This document shows, in pieces, positions 57,073 to 64,000 of a stretch of DNA of 64,000 nt. Both the position numbers and the translations under genes were made by a program. Position 1 is the stretch's first letter, and each line of letters opens with the position of its first letter. The notes beneath the pieces were generated by a model. The model was not told the origin of the DNA. It worked only from the letters and a program-made list of their open reading frames with translations, and ran no database searches. The stretch comes from Afipia massiliensis (lineage in GTDB: Bacteria; Pseudomonadota; Alphaproteobacteria; Rhizobiales; Xanthobacteraceae), in assembly GCF_014203115.1 (NCBI RefSeq), contig NZ_JACHIJ010000006.1, forward strand, positions 248,001 to 312,000, in the 5' to 3' direction.

Positions 57073-58278
57073 ATGTCTCCGGGTGATAATGACGTCGATC
57101 AGGATGCGCTAGCCGCCGAATGGGAAGGCGCGCTCGATTCCGAAGATCCGGTCGCCGCCGCGGCTGAGGCGGAAGCCAATACGCTGACCGAGACCATGGC
57201 CGAGCAGTGGGCCGCGATGGTCGACGACGGCAGCCGCAGCCTCGAAATCGGCAAGGCCGGCGGCGAGCGAGTTCTGTCGCAGGAAGAAATCGACAACCTG
57301 CTCGGGTTCAGCGACGGCGAGCTCAATATCGACGAGAATTCCGGCATCCGCGCCATCATCGATTCCGCGATGGTGTCGTATGAACGCCTTCCGATGCTCG
57401 AAATCGTGTTCGACCGCCTGGTGCGGCTGATGACGACGAGCCTGCGCAATTTCACCTCGGACAACGTCGAAGTCTCGCTGGACCGCATCACCTCGGTGCG
57501 CTTCGGCGACTATCTCAATTCGATCCCGCTGCCCTGCGTTCTGTCCGTGTTCAAGGCCGAGGAGTGGGAAAACTTCGGCCTGTTCACCGTCGATTCGAGC
57601 CTGATCTATTCGATCATCGACGTGCTGCTCGGCGGCCGCCGCGGCCAGCCATCGCTGCGCATTGAAGGCCGGCCCTACACCACGATCGAAACCAACCTCG
57701 TCAAGCGTCTCGTCGAAGTCGTGCTCGCGGATGCCGAGCAGGCCTTCCGGCCGCTGTCGCCGGTGACTTTCACGATCGACCGGCTTGAGACCAATCCGCG
57801 CTTTGCCGCCATCAGCCGTCCCGCCAACGCCGCCATTCTGGTCCGCCTGCGGATCGACATGGAAGATCGCGGCGGCAACATCGAACTTCTGCTGCCTTAC
57901 GCCACCATCGAACCGATCCGCGACGTTCTGTTGCAGATGTTCATGGGTGAAAAGTTCGGCCGCGATCCGATCTGGGAAGGTCATCTCGCGACCGAGATCG
58001 CGCAGGCCGAAATCGCGGTCGATGCGGTGCTCTATGAGGCCAACATTCCGCTCAAGCAACTGATGACGCTGAAGGTCGGCGATACCCTGCCGCTCAACGT
58101 GCGGCCCGACGCGCTGGTCACGGTGCGATGCGGCGACGTGCCGCTAAGCGAGGGACGGATGGGACGGGTCGGCGACCGGGTCGCCATTCGCGTCACCAAG
58201 CCGCTGCGCAAGCCACATACGTCCTACGCGATGTTCGAGAAGCAAGATGAACAAACCAAACTGATGGAGGCACAATGA
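57073..58278 (+). CDS. fliM: Flagellar motor switch protein FliM, N-terminally extended
   Basis: A 401-residue C-ring protein. The CheY-P-binding motif LSQEEIDNLLGF is at 68-79 rather than near residue 5. The preceding 67 residues are acidic and Ala/Glu-rich, with ALAAEWEGAL near 12-21, as in other alphaproteobacterial FliM. The middle CheC-like domain and the C-terminal FliN-like domain (DTLPLNVRPDALVTVRCGDV) follow. It sets rotation direction. It overlaps the next gene by 4 bp (ATGA). Confidence 0.95.
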   Translation: MSPGDNDVDQDALAAEWEGALDSEDPVAAAAEAEANTLTETMAEQWAAMVDDGSRSLEIGKAGGERVLSQEEIDNLLGFSDGELNIDENSGIRAIIDSAMVSYERLPMLEIVFDRLVRLMTTSLRNFTSDNVEVSLDRITSVRFGDYLNSIPLPCVLSVFKAEEWENFGLFTVDSSLIYSIIDVLLGGRRGQPSLRIEGRPYTTIETNLVKRLVEVVLADAEQAFRPLSPVTFTIDRLETNPRFAAISRPANAAILVRLRIDMEDRGGNIELLLPYATIEPIRDVLLQMFMGEKFGRDPIWEGHLATEIAQAEIAVDAVLYEANIPLKQLMTLKVGDTLPLNVRPDALVTVRCGDVPLSEGRMGRVGDRVAIRVTKPLRKPHTSYAMFEKQDEQTKLMEAQ

Positions 58279-58763
58279 GTCATTCATTCGGACTTGTGAT
58301 CGAGAGCCTGGTTGCGGTTCTGCTTCTGGTGACAATCGGTTACTGCACGCTGCTGAATCGCCGTCTCAAGCGGCTCAAGGCCGACGAGCACTCGATGCGC
58401 GCGATGATCGCCGAGCTGATCACGGCAACGGAAATCGCCGAACGCGCCATCGGCGGCCTGAAGGTGACCGTACGCGAGTGCGACGAGAACCTCGGCGCGC
58501 AGCTCGCGGCGGGCACGACATTGTCCGCGAAACTCGCCAAGCAGGTGGCCGCGGGCGAAACGATCCTCAATCGCCTGACGCAGATCGCGCTCGCGGCAAG
58601 GCCAGCCGGCGCTGAAACGCAGACCACCGCGGCGGCCGATGTCGCGGAGCAGGCGGCTCCGGCGCAGAACCCATCGGCGCAAAACATGTCGAACGCCAAG
58701 GCGTTGCTTGCGGCCGCGCAGGCCTTCTCCGAGCGGCGAAGGGCGACCGGTCTCGCTGCATGA
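58275..58763 (+). CDS. DUF6468 family flagellar-cluster protein
   Basis: A 162-residue protein with one N-terminal transmembrane helix (LVIESLVAVLLLVTIGYCTL), a coiled-coil helix (LNRRLKRLKADEHSMRAMIA), and an Ala-rich tail. It matches DUF6468, a family conserved between fliM and motE in Rhizobiales. The role is not established; topology suggests a periplasmic or cytoplasmic coiled coil anchored in the membrane, perhaps working with MotE or the stator. It overlaps both fliM and motE by 4 bp, so it is translationally coupled. Confidence 0.8.
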   Translation: MSHSFGLVIESLVAVLLLVTIGYCTLLNRRLKRLKADEHSMRAMIAELITATEIAERAIGGLKVTVRECDENLGAQLAAGTTLSAKLAKQVAAGETILNRLTQIALAARPAGAETQTTAAADVAEQAAPAQNPSAQNMSNAKALLAAAQAFSERRRATGLAA

Positions 58764-59524
58764 AAACGCTTCTCCGCGATATCCGTCTCATCCCGATACT
58801 TCTGATCGCGACCTGCTGCCTGGTCGTGCTCAAGGTGTCGGGCCTTCTGCTCGACGGCGGATACATCCTCAACGACACTCCGAAGCCCAAGTCCTGGGCG
58901 CAGGAGACGTTCAACTTTCCGTCGTCCGGCAAGACGATCGATTCAGCGGACATCACAGGCTCGGTCGCGGCCAAGAAAGAGGAGAAGCCGGTCGTTGCGG
59001 CTCCGGAAGCCTTGCCGCCGCCGCCTGAGAACGTGGTCTATCCCGATCCCAACCGCCCCATCTCGGCGTCGGAACGCGCGGTGCTTGAGAGTCTGCAGGC
59101 GCGGCGTCAGGAGATCGAAACCCGCGCGCGTGAGATCGACATTCGTGAAAGCCTGATGAAGTCCGCCGAAAAGCGGATCGAAGGCAAGATCGAGGAAATG
59201 AAGGCGACCGAGGCGCGGGTTTCCGTGGCCGGTCAGCAGAAGCAGGAACAGGAAGCGGCGCGCTTCAAGGGACTCGTGACGATGTACGAGTCCATGAAGC
59301 CAAAGGACGCGGCCAAGGTCTTCGACCGGCTCGAACTGTCGGTGCTGTTCGAGATCGCCTCGCAGATCGCGCCGCGCAAGATGTCCGATATCATGGGGCA
59401 GATGCAGCCGGAGGCGGCCGAGCGGTTGACGGTCGAGATGGCGCGCCGCTCAACGGGAGACAGATCGGCGTCCGCCAGCGATTTGCCGAAGATCGAGGGC
59501 AGGCCGCAGCAGGTCCGCAATTGA
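58760..59524 (+). CDS. motE: MotE-family periplasmic motility protein
   Basis: A 254-residue protein. The N-terminal hydrophobic segment (LIPILLIATCCLVVLKVSGL) is followed by a Pro-rich linker, a coiled coil (RRQEIETRAREIDIRESLMK) and a C-terminal MgtE-N-like helical domain (YESMKPKDAAKVFDRLELSV, LFEIASQIAPRKMSDIMGQM). MotE in Sinorhizobium is a periplasmic chaperone for MotC. It overlaps DUF6468 by 4 bp and ends the fliL operon or continues into the TPR gene. Confidence 0.85.
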   Translation: MKTLLRDIRLIPILLIATCCLVVLKVSGLLLDGGYILNDTPKPKSWAQETFNFPSSGKTIDSADITGSVAAKKEEKPVVAAPEALPPPPENVVYPDPNRPISASERAVLESLQARRQEIETRAREIDIRESLMKSAEKRIEGKIEEMKATEARVSVAGQQKQEQEAARFKGLVTMYESMKPKDAAKVFDRLELSVLFEIASQIAPRKMSDIMGQMQPEAAERLTVEMARRSTGDRSASASDLPKIEGRPQQVRN

Positions 59525-59533
59525 GGCGGGTGA

Positions 59534-59548
59534 TTAACAGCTCCTTAA
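59534..59548. promoter_or_regulatory. CtrA-type box TTAA-N7-TTAA before the giant TPR gene
   Basis: TTAACAGCTCCTTAA is an exact TTAA-N7-TTAA, 10 bp past the motE stop and about 105 bp before the TPR gene ATG. Confidence 0.6.
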
Positions 59549-59652
59549 CAGCCGAATTCTAGATTCGAATTGCGCGTCTGAGCCACAGGTTTCCGGAATA
59601 ACAGAAAGCCGAGAACATCCGGCAAGAAAGACCCGGCGAGAAAGATTTGGGA

Positions 59653-62600
59653 ATGTCCTGCAAGGCCGCCCTCACGTTCAAGGCCGCCCGGAAGTCCGGG
59701 GCGAGGGCCCGGTCTTTCGCGGACAGGCTCTGCCGTGGCCTGCAGCCGCTGCCGCTTGCGCTGGCTGTCGCGTTGTCATGTCTTTCTGTTGGGACAAACT
59801 CCGCGCGCGCAGAACCGGTCAGGGGTGAAGCCACGCTGACGGCGCAGTCCGGTTACGCGCGCATGGTCCTGCAGTTTCAGGAAGATGTCCCGACCGAGGT
59901 GACCGTCGCTGGCGCGATCCTGGTGATCCAGTTTAGTAAGCCGGTCGCCGTTCCGATCGACCTGCTTGCCGAGTCGGTCCCGTCCTATGTCGGATCGGTT
60001 CGGCGCGATCCGGATGGCACCGCCATCCGCATGGCGTTGACGCAGAAGGTGCGCGTCAACGTGATGACCGCGGGTGAGCGGGTGTTTATCGATCTTCTGC
60101 CAGAGAAGTGGACCGGACTCCCGCCAGCATTGCCTGCCGAGGTCGTCAAGGAATTGTCCGAACGTGCGATCGCGGCTGAGCGGGCGCTGCGGATTCAGCG
60201 GATGGCGGAAGAAGCCAAGAAGCGGCCGCCGGTCCGGGTGCGGGCGTCGGTCCAGCCGACCTTTGTCCGTTTTGTTTTTGAAATGCCGGACGGCGTCAGC
60301 GTGTCGTCGTCACTGGCCGCGGACAAATTTTCGCTGTCGTTCACCTCGCCGCTGACGTTCGACCTCGCCGATGCGAAGATCGCGATGCCTGCGAACATTC
60401 ACTCGATCAACCAGAAGATCGAAGGCGAGACATCGCGCATCGACATTGCGATGATCGGCGAGGCCGATGTCCACGCCTTCCGCGAGGAGAAGAATTACGT
60501 CGTCGATGTTGCGTTCGAGCAGGGGCAGAAATCGAAAGCGGCCAGGTCGCTTCCGAAGGCTCTCTCGACACCTGCCGACAAGGCCGTCGAAATCGTGCCG
60601 CCGACGTCCGAGCAGGTCGCGCAGCAGACGACGAAGCCGGCCGACACAGTGCAATCGGAGGTGAAATCTCCAGAGGCCAAATCTCCTCACATCAAATCTT
60701 TGGAGGTCGCGCCGCCTGAGGCCAAAACATCAGACACCAAGCCGTCCGACAACAAGCCGTCTGTTGCTGACGCGAAAGCGGAAGCAGTGCCCGCCAAACC
60801 GGAGATTGCTGCGCCGCCCGTGGCTGCTCCGGTCGTGGCCGCCGCTGTGGACGCGCCAGCGAAGGCGCCTGCGGCATCGCCGTCTGCGCCTGCGAAGGCG
60901 CCGCAGCCGGACAGTCCTGCGATGACGCCCGCAGCAGGCGTGACCGTGGACGCGCGGCTGACCAGCGATGACTTTCGCCTGACATTTCCGTTCACCAGCC
61001 CGACGCCTGCCGCGGTGTTTCGCCGGTCCGATTCGATCTGGCTGGTGTTCGATACCGATCAGCCGATCGACGCCAGCGCGATTAAGCGCGAAGGCGCGTG
61101 GATTGTCGCCGACGCGACCCCGCTCGATCTGCCAAAAGGCCGCGCTCTCCGGATCCGGCTGAACCGTCCGCAGCTTGCAACCATGATCGGGGACGAGCGT
61201 GCGTGGACCCTCATCCTTGCCGACAAGGCCCAGTCGCCGCCACAGCCGCTGGCCGCGACGCGCAACATGGCCGATCCCAGCCGTGCCAGTGTCGGTGTCA
61301 GCCTTGCGAAGCCGGGACAGATACATCGTTTCAACGATCCCGACGCCGGCGACCAACTGCTGGTGATGACTGCCGGAGGACCGGCACGCGGATTCATGAG
61401 GCGTCAGGACTTCGTGGAATTCGCGCTGCTCGAATCCATCCACGGCGTCGTCGTCCAGCAAAAATCGGATGACCTGACCGCCGGAATTGCGTCCGACACG
61501 CTGATCCTGTCCCGGCCCGGCGGCTTGACACTGTCCACGGCGATGACCGCGCCGGATCGCGCGACGTCGGTCGTTCGTCCGGTGTTCGATGTCACCGAAT
61601 GGCGCACCTTTCAGAATGCGGAGTTCATTCCGACCCGCAACAAACTGCTGACCGCCGCTTCGATGGCGACGGGTTCTGCGCGCATGCCCGCGCATGTCGA
61701 TCTTGGGCGATTTTATCTGGCGCGCGGCATGAACGTCGAAGCGAAGGGGATTCTCGATCTGGCTCTTGCCGAGGCCAAACCCGGCGAGGAGGATGCGGCG
61801 GCGTTGACGGTTCATGCGGTCGCCAGCACGCTCGCTGGCCGCTCAGAGCTTGCGCTCGCCGATCTCGCCAATTCCGCCGTTACCCCCAATCTCGATTCCC
61901 AGCTCTGGAAAGCGCTCGCGCTGGCACGGCTGCAGAAGTGGGCGGAGGCGCGCGAGAAATTCAAGAACGTCGAGTTTGCGATTACCGCCCTGCCGGTCGA
62001 ACTGCAGCGCATCGTGATTGCGGAAGCATTTCGCGCGTCGCTGGAGGTGAGGGATTATCCGGGTGCGACGGTGCGCAGCAACGATCTCGATGTCCTCGGC
62101 GTCGGCCCCGATCAGGCTGCGTCGATAGCTGTTCTGCGCGGGCGCCTGGCCGAAGCGCTGGGCCGCGATCAGGATGCGCTGGCCGCGTTTGCGGCGGCCG
62201 CCGGATCGGCAGATCGCCCGGCCGCCTCCGAAGCCAAGGTCCGCGAGATTGCCCTGCGCCAGAAGCGTGAGGAGATCACCGACGACGACGCGCAGCGCGA
62301 TCTCGAAGTTCTTGCGGCGACATGGCGCGGCGATTCCACCGAGGTCAAAACGCTCGCCATGCTGACCCGGCTCTATGCCGCAAAAGCGCGCTATCCGGAA
62401 ACCTTCGCGGCGGCGTACCGCGCGATCCAGCTGGAGCCGAACTCCGAAATATCGCGCAAGATGCAGGACGAGGCGTCGGCGCTGTTTGAGCAGATTTATA
62501 ATGGCGCCAAGGGCGATGATATCCCGCCGGTCGAGGCGCTGGCGATGTTTTACGAATTTCGCGACCTGACGCCGATCGGCCGCCGTGGCGACGAGATGAT

Positions 62601-63369
62601 CCGGCGTCTGGCGGACCGTCTCGTCGGGATCGATCTGCTCGATCAGGCCAGCCAACTGCTGCAATACCAGATCGATCACCGGCTGGAGGGTTCCGCCCGG
62701 GCACAGGTCGCATCACGGCTGGCGATGGTCTACCTGATGAACCGCAAGCCGGAGCGCGCCATCGCGGCGCTGCGCACCACGCGGATCGCGGATCTGGCCG
62801 GCGAAATCCGCCAGCAGCGTCTTTTGCTGGAAGCCCGCGCGCAGACCGACATCGGCCGTCACGATCTGGCACTCGACATTATCTCGAATGTGAGCGGCCG
62901 CGAAGCGGTCCGGCTGCGCTCCGACATTTACTGGGCGTCGCGGCGCTGGCGCGAGTCCGCCGAGCAGATCGAATTGCTTTACGGGGATCGCTGGCGCGAC
63001 TTCCAGCCGCTGACGGCGACGGAAAAAAGCGACGTCATCCGCGCGGCCATCGGCTACGCGCTGGCGGAAGACGCCATCGGCCTCGCGCGATTCCGCGAGA
63101 AGTACAATCCGAAGATGGACGGCGGCAACGACCGCGCGGCGTTCGATCTCGCCGCGAAGCCGGCGAGGGCGAACAGCGCGGACTTTGCCCGGATCGCGAA
63201 AATGGCGGCGACTATCGACACGCTCGACGGCTTCCTGCGCGAGATGCGCGTCCGCTTTCCCGATGCGATGGCGCGCGCGAAGCTTCCGCCGGAAATCAAG
63301 ACCGACCCGAATCCGACCGGCGCGCTGCCCGCCATCAAGGGCGTGAGACCGGTCGCAGCCGCGCGCTGA
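59653..63369 (+). CDS. Giant periplasmic AMIN-like / TPR-repeat protein
   Basis: A 1238-residue exported protein. After a long signal segment (PLPLALAVALSCLSVGTNSA ending SARA near residue 55) come AMIN-like beta regions. The first contains RMVLQFQEDVPTEVTVAGA, and a similar beta region (residues 430-545) contains DDFRLTFPFTSPTPAAVFRR. Between them is a Lys/Pro/Ser/Ala linker with repeats such as EAKSPHIKSLEVAPPEAKTS. The C-terminal 600 residues are TPR-like helices (for example FYLARGMNVEAKGILDLALA). It probably scaffolds in the periplasm, possibly binding peptidoglycan. It lies between motE and fliP behind a CtrA-type box, so a motility role is likely but not proven. The start may be TTG 59647. 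Confidence 0.75.
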   Translation: MSCKAALTFKAARKSGARARSFADRLCRGLQPLPLALAVALSCLSVGTNSARAEPVRGEATLTAQSGYARMVLQFQEDVPTEVTVAGAILVIQFSKPVAVPIDLLAESVPSYVGSVRRDPDGTAIRMALTQKVRVNVMTAGERVFIDLLPEKWTGLPPALPAEVVKELSERAIAAERALRIQRMAEEAKKRPPVRVRASVQPTFVRFVFEMPDGVSVSSSLAADKFSLSFTSPLTFDLADAKIAMPANIHSINQKIEGETSRIDIAMIGEADVHAFREEKNYVVDVAFEQGQKSKAARSLPKALSTPADKAVEIVPPTSEQVAQQTTKPADTVQSEVKSPEAKSPHIKSLEVAPPEAKTSDTKPSDNKPSVADAKAEAVPAKPEIAAPPVAAPVVAAAVDAPAKAPAASPSAPAKAPQPDSPAMTPAAGVTVDARLTSDDFRLTFPFTSPTPAAVFRRSDSIWLVFDTDQPIDASAIKREGAWIVADATPLDLPKGRALRIRLNRPQLATMIGDERAWTLILADKAQSPPQPLAATRNMADPSRASVGVSLAKPGQIHRFNDPDAGDQLLVMTAGGPARGFMRRQDFVEFALLESIHGVVVQQKSDDLTAGIASDTLILSRPGGLTLSTAMTAPDRATSVVRPVFDVTEWRTFQNAEFIPTRNKLLTAASMATGSARMPAHVDLGRFYLARGMNVEAKGILDLALAEAKPGEEDAAALTVHAVASTLAGRSELALADLANSAVTPNLDSQLWKALALARLQKWAEAREKFKNVEFAITALPVELQRIVIAEAFRASLEVRDYPGATVRSNDLDVLGVGPDQAASIAVLRGRLAEALGRDQDALAAFAAAAGSADRPAASEAKVREIALRQKREEITDDDAQRDLEVLAATWRGDSTEVKTLAMLTRLYAAKARYPETFAAAYRAIQLEPNSEISRKMQDEASALFEQIYNGAKGDDIPPVEALAMFYEFRDLTPIGRRGDEMIRRLADRLVGIDLLDQASQLLQYQIDHRLEGSARAQVASRLAMVYLMNRKPERAIAALRTTRIADLAGEIRQQRLLLEARAQTDIGRHDLALDIISNVSGREAVRLRSDIYWASRRWRESAEQIELLYGDRWRDFQPLTATEKSDVIRAAIGYALAEDAIGLARFREKYNPKMDGGNDRAAFDLAAKPARANSADFARIAKMAATIDTLDGFLREMRVRFPDAMARAKLPPEIKTDPNPTGALPAIKGVRPVAAAR

Positions 63370-63411
63370 TCTGATCTTGATCGCAACGCAAGGCGTTGAT
63401 CGTTCTTATTC

Positions 63412-63460
63412 AGGCATGATCTGATCCGGAAACCGGTTTCCACTTTCCTGGATCATGCCT
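63412..63460. repeat. Rhizobiales palindromic repeat (GCATGATC...GATCATGC), copy at 63.4 kb
   Basis: Arms AGGCATGATC and GATCATGCCT with centre CCGGAAACCGGTTTCC then ACTTTCC. A 49-bp element nearly identical to the one at 30214. It abuts the fliP stop codon. Confidence 0.8.
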
Positions 63461-64000
63461 ATCCGCCACCGTAGCTTTGCACGAGGCTGCCGGCCACCAG
63501 CGACCAGCCGTCCACCAGCACGAAGAAGATCAGCTTGAACGGCAGCGACACCACCACCGGCGGCAGCATCATCATGCCCATCGACATCAGGACCGACGCG
63601 ACGACGAGGTCGATGATCAGGAACGGCAGAAACAGCAGGAATCCGATCTCGAACGCCCGCTTCAATTCGGAGATCATGAAGGCGGGGATCAGGATGCGCA
63701 GCGACATCTGCTCAGGCGAGGCCGCGGGCGGCTCGCCGGACAGGTCCATGAACAGCTTGAGATCTTTCTCGCGGACATTCTTCTGCATGAAGCCGCGCAA
63801 CGGGCCGGTGCCGCGCTCGAACGCCTGCTCGACGGTGATCTGGTTCGCAACCAAAGGCTTGATGCCGTCGTCATAGGCCTTCTGCAGAACCGGCCCCATC
63901 ACGAAGCCGGTTAGGAACAGCGCCAGCGCGATGATGACCGAATTCGGCGGTGCGGTGGCGGTGCCGAGCGCGGTGCGCAGCAGTGACAGCACCACCACTA
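63459..64000 (-). CDS. fliP: Flagellar export protein FliP, C-terminal part (partial)
   Basis: About 180 codons of the 3' part of fliP; the 5' end lies beyond the window. FliP signatures are LRTALGTATAPPNSVIIALA, LALFLTGFVMGPVLQK, and the final ILIPAFMISELKRAFEIGFL with FLPFLIIDLVVASVLMSMGM and FKLIFFVLVDGWSLV. It is a core membrane component of the type III export gate. The stop codon TAG is at the edge of a palindromic repeat. Confidence 0.95.
   Translation of the reverse strand, partial: VVVLSLLRTALGTATAPPNSVIIALALFLTGFVMGPVLQKAYDDGIKPLVANQITVEQAFERGTGPLRGFMQKNVREKDLKLFMDLSGEPPAASPEQMSLRILIPAFMISELKRAFEIGFLLFLPFLIIDLVVASVLMSMGMMMLPPVVVSLPFKLIFFVLVDGWSLVAGSLVQSYGGG

Overview
The window reads as a high-GC chromosomal segment of a Rhizobiales alphaproteobacterium, most likely Nitrobacteraceae (the Bradyrhizobium / Rhodopseudomonas / Afipia group). 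This is inferred from a homologue of the Rhizobiales growth-pole-ring protein, a Caulobacter-type flagellar regulon with fliX, flbT, flaF and sigma-54 promoters, TTAA-N7-TTAA (CtrA-type) boxes, a GGAAC-N16-CGTT (EcfG-type) promoter, and intergenic palindromes typical of this group. No rRNA, tRNA, CRISPR array, prophage or intact insertion sequence was seen.

Layout. Positions 1-6665 hold the end of a threonine/serine dehydratase gene, a conserved hypothetical, an MFS transporter, a dipeptide epimerase and an mlaE-mlaF-mlaD lipid-transport operon. Positions 6666-8049 are non-coding and full of palindromic repeats. Positions 8050-14751 carry a 1712-residue growth-pole-ring (GPR/RgsE-like) gene, a divergent Hpt phosphotransferase, two related covarying hairpins and a [2Fe-2S] ferredoxin. 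Positions 14762-22110 carry two autotransporters (Ig-like repeats; HAF repeats) sharing a leader element, followed by two tandem AraC-type regulators. Positions 22201-33071 are housekeeping and stress genes: thioesterase, ferredoxin-NADP reductase, SGNH hydrolase, UPF0104 membrane protein, a ferritin-like protein behind an EcfG-type promoter, a universal stress protein, a SixA-like phosphatase, an FAD oxidoreductase and MsrB.

Positions 33256-47300 are a flagellar block: flgE-flgK-flgL, flbT, two flagellins, a second flbT with flaF and an unknown gene, a FlaG-like gene, flgI-flgJ-FlgN-like, and fliX. Positions 47475-52591 are an interlude of dksA, small secreted or stress proteins, a diguanylate cyclase and a low-GC orphan. 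Positions 52820-64000 are a second flagellar block: flgF-flgG-flgA-flgH (minus strand), fliL-fliM-DUF6468-motE and a giant TPR protein (plus strand), then the 3' part of fliP.

How the genes work together. The flagellar genes cover hook, junction, filament, P and L rings, distal rod, switch and export, plus their regulators. sigma-54 -24/-12 elements precede flgE, flgI-flgJ and flgF-flgG-flgA-flgH. TTAA-type boxes precede fliC2, the TPR gene, fliX, fliL and the GPR/hpt divergent region. This fits a CtrA -> FliX/FlbD -> sigma-54 hierarchy, with CtrA also possibly linking polar growth (GPR) to motility. The least explained elements are the paired covarying hairpins at 13999-14163, the autotransporter leader element, the giant TPR protein and the low-GC orphan at 51041.
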